Source: an uncultured Christensenellaceae bacterium (GTDB lineage: Bacteria > Bacillota > Clostridia > Christensenellales > Aristaeellaceae). From it: a stretch of 7,290 nucleotides of DNA. The position numbers were made by a program, and so were the translations under genes. Shown here piece by piece: positions 1 through 6,130 of this stretch; within the stretch, counting starts at the first letter, position 1, and each line of letters begins with the position of its first letter. Location of the stretch: assembly GCA_905236495.1 (NCBI GenBank), contig CAJOPV010000178.1:1-7290 (forward strand), in the 5' to 3' direction. A model generated the notes under the pieces. It did no database searches. It saw only the letters and a list, made by a program, of their open reading frames with translations, and was not told the origin of the DNA.

Positions 1-789
1 CAGGTGGATGGCGGCATCCGCGCCTTCGTGCCCGCGTCTCAGCTGGCGCCCCGGTACGTGGAAAAGATCGATCAGTTCGTGGGCCAGCAGATGAAGCTGA
101 AGATCATCGACGTGGATAAGCAGAAGAAGCGCATCGTCGCCAGCCGCAAGCAGGTCATCGCCGAAGAATCCGCCGCCAAGAAGGCCGCCGCGTGGGATCG
201 CCTGGAAGAGGGCGCCATCGTGAAGGGCATCGTGCGCCGCTTCGCCGATTTCGGCGCGTTCGTGGATCTGGGCGGCGTGGATGGCCTCATCCACATCACC
301 GACCTGGCCTGGAGCCGGGTGGGCCACCCCAGCGACGTGCTGACCATCAACCAGGAAGTGGAAGTGAAGATCCTGTCCCTGGATCGGGAGCGGGAACGCA
401 TCCAGCTGGGCTACAAGCAATTGCAGCCCAAGCCCTGGGATAACATCGAAGACAAATATCCCGTGGGCTCCATTCTGGAGCGTACCGTGGTGCGCATCCG
501 GCCCTTCGGCGCGTTCATCGAGCTGGAGCCCGGCGTGGATGGCCTGGTGCATATCTCCCAGTGCGCTCCCACCCGCATCGAAAAGGTGGAGGACGTGCTG
601 CAGGTGGGCCAGAAGGTGCTGGTGAAGGTGCTGGCGGTGGATCCCGAAGCCAAGCGGATCAGCCTGAGCATCAAGGACGCCATGCCTGTCGAAGCTTACG
701 CCTACGAAGCGCCCGTGGAGGAAGCTGAGGAAGCGGCCCCCGTGGAAGAAGCGGCCCCCGCTGAGGATGCGCCTGCCGACGCCGAGTAA
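1..789 (+). CDS. rpsA: 30S ribosomal protein S1, C-terminal part (5' end outside window)
   Basis: The reading frame is open from the first base, so the gene is cut at its 5' end; 262 residues are visible. S1 binds mRNA on the small ribosomal subunit and helps initiation. Residues 1-50 are the end of one S1 (OB-fold) domain, with GIRAFVPASQL and a closing KRIVASRK strand. Residues 71-140 form a full S1 domain (FGAFVDL, VDGLIHITDL). Residues 155-228 form another (FGAFIEL, VDGLVHISQ, ending KRISLSIKDA). Residues 229-262 are an acidic, Ala/Pro-rich tail with an EEAAP repeat, typical of bacterial S1 ends. Some Clostridia fuse IspH to the N-terminus of S1; that part is outside the window, so a fusion cannot be excluded. 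The last visible domains could also fit another multi-S1 protein, but the domain succession and acidic tail favour RpsA. A terminator follows directly. Confidence 0.93.
   Translation, partial: QVDGGIRAFVPASQLAPRYVEKIDQFVGQQMKLKIIDVDKQKKRIVASRKQVIAEESAAKKAAAWDRLEEGAIVKGIVRRFADFGAFVDLGGVDGLIHITDLAWSRVGHPSDVLTINQEVEVKILSLDRERERIQLGYKQLQPKPWDNIEDKYPVGSILERTVVRIRPFGAFIELEPGVDGLVHISQCAPTRIEKVEDVLQVGQKVLVKVLAVDPEAKRISLSIKDAMPVEAYAYEAPVEEAEEAAPVEEAAPAEDAPADAE
727..762 (+). repeat. 18-bp tandem duplication in the rpsA tail
   Basis: Two adjacent 18-base units (727-744 and 745-762) differ at only a few positions and share GAAGCGGCCCCCG. They encode EEAAPV followed by EEAAPA in the disordered acidic tail of S1. 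In-frame expansion of such low-complexity tails is common and probably has little effect on RNA binding. Confidence 0.7.
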
Positions 790-803
790 TTCTTCGTTCA
801 TCC

Positions 804-837
804 GCCTGCCGTGCCCCGAAGCGCGGCAGGCTTTTTT
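804..837 (+). terminator. Intrinsic terminator of rpsA
   Basis: The arm GCCTGCCG (804-811) pairs with CGGCAGGC (824-831). The stem can be extended inward by TGC/GCG (812-814 with 821-823, one wobble pair). Six T residues (832-837) follow immediately. It lies 15 bases after the rpsA stop codon and ends 28 bases before the next start codon, so it separates rpsA from the deacetylase gene unless there is read-through. Confidence 0.88.
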
Positions 838-865
838 ACCGCTGTGCAATTGGAGGGAACTGCCC

Positions 866-2101
866 ATGAAATACCGCTGGCTGCCGGCCCTGGCGCTGCT
901 CCTTGCGCTGTTCATCCTGCCCGCCGCGGCGGAGGACGCGCCGGACCTGACCGATCAGTGCAAGATCGCCGTGGGGCCTAAATCCTATCAAGTGGATCGT
1001 ATCCGGGATCGGGACTGGTCCACCCCCAACCTGACGGAAAGCCAGCGCAATCCTTACGTGCAGGTGACGGCCCCCAAGGAGAGCCCCCTGTACGGGGTGT
1101 ATGTGTGCTTCGGCACCAAGCTGATGCCCTGGCAGGTACAGGCCAAGCGCGGCGGCAAGTGGGAAGCGGTGTATGAAAGCGAGGGCCTGTTCGCCCACGA
1201 ATACGCCCCCCTGCCCCGGGGGGAAACGGAAATCCGCATCGTGCCGGTGGCCCAAAAGGCCGTGATCTTTAACGTGACCGAGCTGTTCGCCTTCGGGGAG
1301 GGGGACGTGCCCGCCTGGGTGCAGCAATGGCAGCTGCCGCCGGAAAAGGCGGATCTATTGGTGCTGGCGGCCCACCCGGATGACGAGATCCTCTTTTTCG
1401 GCGGCGCTATCCCTGCCTGCGCGGGGGAGAAGGGGCTGAATGTGGTGGTGGCTTACCTGACCTGCGGCACCAATTCCAAGGGCACCGAAATGCGCCGCAG
1501 CGAGCTGCTCAATGGCCTGTGGGCCATGGGCGTGCGCACCTACCCGGTGTTCGGCGGGTTCTGGGACGCCTATTCCAAATCCCTGGATAAGGCCTATAAG
1601 GAATGGAAAAAGAGCGAGGTATATGGCTGGGTGGTATCGCTGCTTCGGCAGTACAAGCCCGAGGTGGTGGTAAGCCACGACGTGAACGGCGAGTATGGGC
1701 ATGGGGCTCATCGGGTGTGCGCCGATGCACTGCTGAACTGCGTGGCAAGCGCCGCTGACGCCTCCGCATATCCCGCTTCCGCCGCTTTCGGCCCCTGGCA
1801 GGTGAAGAAGCTGTACCTGCACCTGTATCCCGAAAACGCCGTTGAAATGGACTGGGATCAGCCCTTAACGGCCTTCGATGGGCGCACGGGGTATGAAATG
1901 GCCCTGGAGGCCTTCACCTGGCATGCGTCCCAGCATGAGGCAGGGCAAAAGAACCCCGCCACCGGCAAATTCGAGTATTTCACCGTGGAGCCCCGGGACA
2001 GCCAATACAGCTGCTACCGCTTCGGCCTGGCCTACACTGCCGTGGGGCCGGATACGGAGGGAAACGATTTCTTTGAGCATGTGATTCTATTATCTAATTA
2101 A
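866..2101 (+). CDS. Exported PIG-L/LmbE-family deacetylase
   Basis: The 411-residue product is a probable zinc-dependent N-deacetylase of the PIG-L (LmbE) family, which removes acetyl groups from GlcNAc-containing or related amide substrates. The start ATG at 866 is chosen for the GGAGGGAA ribosome binding site at 852-859 and because a signal peptide follows at once: Lys/Arg, a Leu/Ala-rich core, and a likely cut after AAA (residue 22). Residues 23-150 look like a beta-rich domain similar to discoidin-type carbohydrate-binding modules, but this is judged by eye. The catalytic domain starts near 162. It carries the family signature AHPDDE at 169-174 (metal ligands H170, D173; D172 the likely base) and a second His cluster, SHDVNGEYGHGAH, at 270-282. 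Both halves of the metal site look intact. It acts outside the membrane, probably on cell-wall or dietary glycans; the substrate is unknown. The last codons lie in an inverted repeat. No clear promoter is visible between the rpsA terminator and this start. Confidence 0.86.
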   Translation: MKYRWLPALALLLALFILPAAAEDAPDLTDQCKIAVGPKSYQVDRIRDRDWSTPNLTESQRNPYVQVTAPKESPLYGVYVCFGTKLMPWQVQAKRGGKWEAVYESEGLFAHEYAPLPRGETEIRIVPVAQKAVIFNVTELFAFGEGDVPAWVQQWQLPPEKADLLVLAAHPDDEILFFGGAIPACAGEKGLNVVVAYLTCGTNSKGTEMRRSELLNGLWAMGVRTYPVFGGFWDAYSKSLDKAYKEWKKSEVYGWVVSLLRQYKPEVVVSHDVNGEYGHGAHRVCADALLNCVASAADASAYPASAAFGPWQVKKLYLHLYPENAVEMDWDQPLTAFDGRTGYEMALEAFTWHASQHEAGQKNPATGKFEYFTVEPRDSQYSCYRFGLAYTAVGPDTEGNDFFEHVILLSN

Positions 2102-2236
2102 ATGCAGACACGCACAGAGTATTAGCATAGAACCATGACCCCCATTCGCTTTTCTCGGAAGAGGGTCTGGGGGAAACCGCTCTTTGGGCTCCAAAGAGCG
2201 GTTTCCCCCAGAAACGTCTATTTTTATTAGATAATA
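2088..2236. repeat. 11-bp inverted repeats bracketing a 21-bp palindrome
   Basis: TATTATCTAAT at 2088-2098 and its exact reverse complement ATTAGATAATA at 2226-2236 enclose a segment containing the perfect palindrome at 2167-2211. The left copy covers the last codons of the deacetylase gene, just before its TAA. The arrangement resembles a small non-autonomous element with terminal inverted repeats; if so, its ends would include a TA dinucleotide. No encoded protein and no unambiguous target-site duplication are visible. An 11-bp AT-rich match could also arise by chance. Confidence 0.35.
2167..2225 (+). terminator. Perfect 21-bp hairpin, probable terminator of the deacetylase gene
   Basis: Bases 2167-2187 (from CTGGGGGAAACCGC) pair without mismatch with 2191-2211 (to GCGGTTTCCCCCAG), leaving a three-base loop. 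A T-run (2221-2225) lies ten bases beyond the stem, farther than in a classical terminator. The hairpin therefore may stop transcription, protect the mRNA 3' end, or be a copy of a dispersed intergenic palindrome. A weaker hairpin (CTTTTC 2149-2154 with GAAGAG 2158-2163) sits just before it. Confidence 0.5.
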
Positions 2237-2284
2237 ATATGAATTAGAGCCTGTTTCTAAATTCGGAAAGAGGCATTTTCGGCG

Positions 2285-2318
2285 GTTTCCGGGCAAAAAT
2301 GCCCGGAAACGCTATTTT
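2285..2318 (+). repeat. 11-bp perfect hairpin with short T-run
   Basis: GTTTCCGGGCA (2285-2295) pairs exactly with TGCCCGGAAAC (2300-2310) around an AAAA loop. GCTATTTT follows, so the shape is terminator-like on the plus strand. The 3' flank GAAACGCTATTTTA nearly repeats the flank of the 21-bp palindrome (GAAACGTCTATTTTTA at 2211-2226), so the two hairpins may be related copies. An upstream GGCATTTT (2272-2279) could compete by pairing with AAAATGCC (2296-2303). Confidence 0.45.
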
Positions 2319-2366
2319 ACAGCAGATGGATACATTGCCATCGGCTTTGTCGATGCTTTGATGCAA

Positions 2367-2381
2367 GGGGCCTTTTGCCCC
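2367..2381 (-). terminator. Weak hairpin after the acetyltransferase gene
   Basis: On the minus strand, GGGGC and GCCCC form a 5-bp stem around AAAAG, 14 bases after the stop codon of the acetyltransferase gene. Only TT follows, so termination would be weak. It is the nearest candidate end for the minus-strand operon. Confidence 0.25.
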
Positions 2382-2394
2382 GGAGGCCTCTTGA

Positions 2395-2877
2395 TTATAA
2401 AACGTGATAATACGGGCAGATGTTTTCATAGCGCCCGTCTTTCATGCGGAAGCCGCCGGGGATGACGCCCATGGGCACGAAGCCCAGGCGCTCATACAGA
2501 TGACGGGCGTGGAGGTTGCTTTCCACCACCGCGTTGAATTGCATGATGGAAAAGCCGTGAGCCTTGGCCTGAGCGAGACAATCCTTCACCAGCTGTTCGC
2601 CCACGTGACGCCCCCGCAGGGCGGCATCCACGGCGAAGCTGGCGTTGGCGATGTGCCCGCAGCGCCCCACGTTATTGGGGTGCAGGATGTACAGGCCAAC
2701 GATGGCCCCGGCTTCATCCTCCGCAACGGCGCAGTAGGTCTGCTCGGCGAAAAAGGCGGCCCCGGTTTCGGCGGTCAGCCCTTCCTCCTGAGGGAAGGCC
2801 ACCCCCTCCTCCACCACCTGATTCCAGATGCGGATCATATCATATATATCCTTTGCATGATATTCACGGATCAGCAT
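2395..2877 (-). CDS. GNAT-family N-acetyltransferase
   Basis: The 160-residue product has the usual length for a single-domain GNAT enzyme, transferring acetyl from acetyl-CoA to an amine. The start is supported by GAGGTGGA four bases upstream (minus strand, 2888-2881). The N-terminal IREYHAKDIYDM is the typical first strand and helix. Residues 62-80 (LYILHPNNVGRCGHIANAS) lead into the core strand. RGRHVG at 88-93 is the acetyl-CoA pyrophosphate loop of motif A. MQFNAVVESN (112-121) and HLYERLGF (126-133) form the closing motif. The HPN, IANA, MQFN and GFxPxGVIPGGF pattern recalls the subfamily that includes yeast Mpr1-type acetyltransferases, which act on small amino-acid-like toxic amines; that similarity is from memory and the substrate is unknown. 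It is probably the last gene of an operon with the upstream YitT gene (52-base gap, no convincing terminator between them). Confidence 0.9.
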   Translation of the reverse strand: MLIREYHAKDIYDMIRIWNQVVEEGVAFPQEEGLTAETGAAFFAEQTYCAVAEDEAGAIVGLYILHPNNVGRCGHIANASFAVDAALRGRHVGEQLVKDCLAQAKAHGFSIMQFNAVVESNLHARHLYERLGFVPMGVIPGGFRMKDGRYENICPYYHVL

Positions 2878-2929
2878 GATTCCACCTCAAGAAATTTCAA
2901 AGCGGCGCCCCCCGGTTTTGCTCCGTTCG

Positions 2930-3823
2930 TTACTCACTCATGCCCCGGAAGCCTTTGCCGATGATCTCGCTGGAGGAGGTGATGGTGATAAAGGAGTGGG
3001 GGTCGGTGGCGCGGACAAACATTTGCAGGCGGATGGCCTGGGAGCGGTTCACCACGGTCATGACGATGGTATGGGGCTTGTGGGAAAAAGCCCCTTCGCC
3101 CTGGGTGATGGTGGCGCTGTGGTGCAGGCGGTTCAGGATGAAATTGCAGATGGGCTCCGCATCGTCGGTGATGATATGGAACACCTTGTAGGTGCGCAGG
3201 TTATCCATCACCGCGTCCACCAGGATGGATTTGGTGAACAGCCCGAAGAGGGAGAACAGCCCCGTTTCCATGCCGAATACGAAGCAGGCGCCCAGCGCCA
3301 CCACCAGGTCCGCCAGCGCCAGAGCCAGGCCGATATTCATGCTGGAATACTTTTTTACCAGCATGGCGACGATGTCCGTCCCGCCGGAGGAGGCGTTGAC
3401 GTGAAACAGGATGGCGGAGCCCACGGCGGGAATGCCCACGGCGAACATAAGCTCCAGCACCGGCTGGCTTGTCATGGGGGAGGACATGGGCATGACCCGC
3501 TCCAGCCCCAGCGTCAGCAGGGAAAACATGACGCTGGAATAGGCCGTCCGCGCCCCAAAGCTCCGGCCCAGGAAGATCAGGCCCACCGCCAGCAGCAGGA
3601 TATTCAGGATCAGGTTCATGGTGGCGGTGGTGATGCCGGGCAGGTAGTGGGCCACCAGGATGGAAATGCCGCTGACGCCGCCGGTGGTGAAATGATTGGG
3701 GAACTTAAAAAAATACACGCCCACAGCCATGAGCAGCGTGCCCAGGTTCAGCAGCCCCATTTCCTTCCACCAGGCGGCGGAAAAGCGCTGAACAGGGGTC
3801 ACCGGGTCCATCTTCTGCATCAT
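2930..3823 (-). CDS. YitT-family membrane protein with C-terminal DUF2179
   Basis: This 297-residue integral membrane protein belongs to the YitT family, widespread in Bacillota and of unknown biochemical function (a transport role is often supposed). Hydrophobic segments lie near residues 24-42, 47-62, 68-86, 95-110, 122-142, 164-185 and 188-206. The family-typical FTTGGVSGIS (45-54) and NASSGGTDI (143-151) are present. Residues 212-292 form the cytosolic DUF2179 domain (YKVFHIITD, TIVMTVVNR, ending ITSSSEIIGKGF). The start at 3823 is preferred: its ATGA overlaps the esterase stop, a G-rich GGGGTGGGG lies just upstream, and the length fits the family. An in-frame ATG at 3889 would add 22 basic, unconserved-looking residues inside the esterase gene. 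A second ATG follows directly at 3820. The overlap implies translational coupling with the esterase. Confidence 0.93.
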   Translation of the reverse strand: MMQKMDPVTPVQRFSAAWWKEMGLLNLGTLLMAVGVYFFKFPNHFTTGGVSGISILVAHYLPGITTATMNLILNILLLAVGLIFLGRSFGARTAYSSVMFSLLTLGLERVMPMSSPMTSQPVLELMFAVGIPAVGSAILFHVNASSGGTDIVAMLVKKYSSMNIGLALALADLVVALGACFVFGMETGLFSLFGLFTKSILVDAVMDNLRTYKVFHIITDDAEPICNFILNRLHHSATITQGEGAFSHKPHTIVMTVVNRSQAIRLQMFVRATDPHSFITITSSSEIIGKGFRGMSE

Positions 3824-4641
3824 GCGCCCCACCCCATTTCCAGGAGCCACCGGCACAGCGCGCCGCCCCACTGCCCGGCGGACGGGCATTCGCCTGCCAG
3901 GCCCATGCCGTGACCGCCAAAGGGATAAATATGCATTTCAAAGGGCACCTGATGATCGGACAGGGCCTTTGCCAGGAGCAGGCTGTTTTGCACCGGCACC
4001 GTTTCATCCGCCGCCGTGTGCCAGATGAAGGCGGGGGGCGTATCCTGCGTCACGTTTTCCTCCGCGGAGAAATACCGCACCCATTCTTCCTTCTCCCAGT
4101 CCTCCCGAAGCAGGCCCTGGCGGGAGCTCAAGTGGGTATAAGGCTCCCGGAAGGTGACGACGGGGTAGCAGGGGATGAAGGCGTCCGGGCGGCAGGACAG
4201 GCGCTCCACCGGGTCCGGGTCGTTGGGCTTTCCCGGGTCATAGTGGACGGCGGCGGAGCAGCAGATGTTCCCCCCAGCGGAAAAGCCCAGCACGCCTACC
4301 TTCTCATAGCCCAGCGAGCGCACCAGCCGGATGGCCCGCTGGGCGTCGGAAAGGGGCGCCATGGGGTGGCAGGGGTGCACCCGATAATCCAGCACATAGG
4401 CGGCGATCCCCGCGCTGTTCAGCATCCGGGCGATGGGCGCGCCCTCGTGGTCCGCTTTCATATAATACCCGCCCCCGGGAATCACCACCACAGCGCCCCG
4501 GGCGCCGTCCTTGGGAAAGGGGGCAACGGAGGGCGGGGCCTGATCCGGGCTGTGGGCGGCGTAAGGCACGGCGCCCTCCCACAGGGGAATGGGCGGCAAA
4601 GGCCGGGGAGGCCAGATAAAGCCGGTCTGCTGGTCTGCCAT
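3820..4641 (-). CDS. Alpha/beta-hydrolase esterase (acetyl-xylan-esterase-like)
   Basis: The 273-residue serine esterase has no signal peptide and is probably cytoplasmic. It belongs to the acetyl esterase/lipase group (COG0657-like, BD-FAE relatives), which removes acetyl or other acyl groups from sugars and small esters. The oxyanion motif is IPGGGYY (54-60). The nucleophile elbow is GFSAGG (119-124, Ser121). The acid is probably Asp212 in TAADETVPVQNS, and the base His244 in FGGHGMG. All triad elements are present and correctly ordered. The N-terminus WPPRPLPPIPLW (10-21) is the Pro-rich lead-in common in this group. AAAGGAG (minus strand, 4660-4654) is the ribosome binding site, at a rather long spacing of 12 bases from the only nearby in-frame ATG. 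It is the first gene of the minus-strand operon and overlaps the YitT gene by four bases. The natural substrate cannot be told from the sequence. Confidence 0.9.
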   Translation of the reverse strand: MADQQTGFIWPPRPLPPIPLWEGAVPYAAHSPDQAPPSVAPFPKDGARGAVVVIPGGGYYMKADHEGAPIARMLNSAGIAAYVLDYRVHPCHPMAPLSDAQRAIRLVRSLGYEKVGVLGFSAGGNICCSAAVHYDPGKPNDPDPVERLSCRPDAFIPCYPVVTFREPYTHLSSRQGLLREDWEKEEWVRYFSAEENVTQDTPPAFIWHTAADETVPVQNSLLLAKALSDHQVPFEMHIYPFGGHGMGLAGECPSAGQWGGALCRWLLEMGWGA

Positions 4642-4685
4642 GGAACGATCATGCTCCTTTGCAAAACGTCTTTTGTACCTTACTT

Positions 4686-4714
4686 ACTTTACACCTTTTT
4701 CCCCGCTTTCGCAA
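4686..4714 (-). promoter_or_regulatory. Probable sigma-A promoter of the esterase-YitT-GNAT operon
   Basis: On the minus strand, TTGCGA (4714-4709) and TAAAGT (4691-4686) are 17 bases apart, the optimal sigma-A spacing. The -10 box lies 44 bases upstream of the esterase ATG, leaving room for the AGGAG site. Neither box is perfect. Confidence 0.42.
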
Positions 4715-4795
4715 TACGGAAAAGCAGCCCCGATGACAATTCAGCCGTGAAAACGCTGGATTGGACGAAAGGCCCTTTCCCGGGGGCAAAGAGTG

Positions 4796-4804
4796 TGCTA
4801 TACT
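4796..4804 (+). promoter_or_regulatory. Extended -10 promoter of the SPFH gene
   Basis: TGCTATACT is an extended -10 element (TG-n-TATACT), 39 bases before the start codon. The -35 position (about 4776-4781, TTTCCC) is a poor match, as expected for an extended -10 promoter. The palindrome GAAAGG-C-CCTTTC (4767-4779) overlaps the -35 region and could be an operator, although it is short. Confidence 0.5.
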
Positions 4805-4843
4805 GTACCCGTTCCCGAAACCAACGAAAGAGAGGACGAGAAA

Positions 4844-5770
4844 ATGAACGGCATCCCCATGAACACCAATCAGAAAAAGGCCAGCCCCAAGACGCTGAAG
4901 GGCCTGATCGTGCTGGGCGTCATCATCGTGGCGGTTTTGATCCTGTTTACCATGTGCACCGTGCAGGTGCCCACCGGCAACACCGCCATCATCACCACCT
5001 TCGGCAAGGTGGAGGATTACACGCTGGAGGCCGGCTTCCATTTTAAGAGCCCCTTCCAGGAGATCATCCTGATGGACAACCGGGAGCAGAAGACCCCCTT
5101 CTCTACCCAGGCCTTCTCCAGCGATATCCAGCAGGTGGATATCATCGGCTCCATCAACTACGCCATCAACAAAGCCACCGCCATGACGCTGTTCAAGGAG
5201 GTGGGCACCGATTATTTCAGCAAGCTGGTGAACCCCCGGATGCTGGAAAACACCAAAGCGGTCTTTTCCAAATATACGGCGGAAAACCTGGTCAGCGCCC
5301 GGGAACAGCTGTCCATCCAGATCCGGGATAATCTGAGCAAGGAAATGGAGCGCTATGGCATCTCCATCATCTCCGTCTCCATTGAGAACATCGATTTCAC
5401 CGACGCCTTCACCGACGCCGTAGAGGCCAAGCAGGTGGCGGCCCAGCGCAAGCTGCAGGCCGAGATCGAGCAGGAGCAGAAGACCATGGAGACCCAGCAG
5501 CAGGCCGAGCGGCAGAAGATCGACGCGGAAGCGAAAGCCAACGTGGTGAAGATCGACGCGGACGCGGCGGCCTACTCCACCCGGATCAAGGCGGAGGCGG
5601 AGGCCGAGGCCAACCGCAAGATCGCCGAATCCCTGACTCAGGAGCTCATCAACTTCACCCAGGTGAACCAGTGGAACGGGCAATTGCCCACCTACGTATC
5701 CGGCGGCGCGGCGGAAGCCCTGCCGGTGCTGAGCCTGAACGAAACCCAGACACAGGACATACAGAAGTAA
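4844..5770 (+). CDS. SPFH/prohibitin-family membrane protein
   Basis: This 308-residue membrane-anchored SPFH (stomatin/prohibitin/flotillin/HflK-C) protein probably assembles into ring-like scaffolds that organise membrane domains or control membrane proteases. The ATG at 4844 is chosen for GAGG (4832-4835) eight bases upstream; it also precedes the basic NQKKASPKTLK segment. A single membrane helix spans about 20-38. Residues 39-195 form the SPFH domain: VPTGNTAIITTFGKV (42-56), LEAGFHFKSPF (61-71), then YGISIISVSIENIDF (171-185). Residues 195-265 are a long Ala/Glu/Lys/Gln coiled coil, followed by a short C-terminal tail. It resembles stand-alone prohibitin or HflC-like proteins more than flotillin, because the coiled coil is short. 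No NfeD, HflK or protease partner is beside it. A promoter and a strong terminator enclose it as a single-gene unit. Confidence 0.92.
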   Translation: MNGIPMNTNQKKASPKTLKGLIVLGVIIVAVLILFTMCTVQVPTGNTAIITTFGKVEDYTLEAGFHFKSPFQEIILMDNREQKTPFSTQAFSSDIQQVDIIGSINYAINKATAMTLFKEVGTDYFSKLVNPRMLENTKAVFSKYTAENLVSAREQLSIQIRDNLSKEMERYGISIISVSIENIDFTDAFTDAVEAKQVAAQRKLQAEIEQEQKTMETQQQAERQKIDAEAKANVVKIDADAAAYSTRIKAEAEAEANRKIAESLTQELINFTQVNQWNGQLPTYVSGGAAEALPVLSLNETQTQDIQK

Positions 5771-5785
5771 ATGACACAAAACGAT

Positions 5786-5819
5786 GCCGGAGGAAGAACT
5801 ATCCTCCGGCGCTTTTTTT
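5786..5819 (+). terminator. Intrinsic terminator of the SPFH gene
   Basis: GCCGGAGGA (5786-5794) pairs perfectly with TCCTCCGGC (5802-5810) around a seven-base loop. GC and seven T residues (5813-5819) follow. It lies 15 bases after the stop codon. Confidence 0.92.
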
Positions 5820-5834
5820 ACCGAGTTGAAATTT

Positions 5835-6110
5835 TTAAAACCTTGGTGGGTTTGAAAGAAATTGAATCCTGACGCCCCACGTTTGATCGTAAATATGCAT
5901 CCAATTGAGATCAATAATGGTGTTATCGTATTTCCAATCACCATCACCCAAAATCACGATCCGGGATGTAAGCGGTGCGTGTTTCAAATCATCCAAATAA
6001 TGATTTCGGTCATTTGACGTTATATGGGCAAATCCTATCTGTCAAACAAAATTTGGTAGATAACAATTCGCAAAAATTTTCAGTTTCTTCATATGTGAAG
6101 CAAAAAGTAA
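5835..6110 (-). pseudogene. Frameshifted C-terminal remnant of an unrecognised gene
   Basis: On the minus strand, 68 codons (6041-5838) are open before a TAA at 5837-5835. They read like real protein: HITSNDRNHYLDDL, then RIVILGDGDWKYDN, IIDLNWMHIYDQTWG and RIQFLSNPP. The frame starts directly after a TGA (6044-6042). The neighbouring minus-strand frame is open upstream of that point and gives FTYEETENFCELLSTKF and then CLTD, so one base gained or lost near 6030-6043 would join the two. No start codon with a ribosome binding site is evident, and the upstream limit (about 6110) is uncertain. The stretch is about 35% GC, far below its neighbours, suggesting a transferred and decaying gene. I do not recognise the family. 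The rest of the 5821-6185 interval holds only the promoter and ribosome binding site of the next gene. Confidence 0.4.
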
Positions 6111-6130
6111 ATATGAGACATCGGATATGC

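Larger units (their letters stand above)
2102..2394. other. Palindrome-rich intergenic region between convergent genes
   Basis: No convincing gene is visible between the stops of the convergent deacetylase and acetyltransferase genes. Instead, hairpins follow one another: 2149-2163, 2167-2211, 2249-2274 (GCCT.TTTC with GAAA.AGGC, one G-G mismatch), 2285-2310, 2339-2355 (CATCG with CGATG) and 2367-2381. Such density suggests bidirectional termination, a decayed repeat element, or a structured RNA. A minus-strand frame of about 60 codons crosses the region but has no ribosome binding site and no protein-like features. Confidence 0.6.

Noticed and set aside
2088..2394. CRISPR array or true insertion sequence
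   Set aside because: There are no regularly spaced direct repeats and no transposase frame. Only inverted repeats are present.
2244..2429. 61-codon minus-strand frame over the palindrome-rich region
   Set aside because: There is no ribosome binding site, it starts inside the acetyltransferase gene, and most of it consists of hairpin arms.
2876..3913. 345-codon open frame on the plus strand across the YitT gene
   Set aside because: Its product is a Gly/His/Asp/Gln-rich low-complexity string, a shadow of the YitT gene, which has intact family motifs and membrane helices.
3910..5046. 378-codon plus-strand frame crossing the esterase and the SPFH start
   Set aside because: It runs antisense through a complete esterase triad and then out of frame into the SPFH gene. 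It has no protein-like features.
4649..5947. 432-codon open frame on the minus strand across the SPFH gene
   Set aside because: It is antisense to a well-supported gene with clear domains. The translation is rich in His/Gly/Leu/Asp, as expected from the opposite strand of GC-rich coding DNA, and it has no ribosome binding site.
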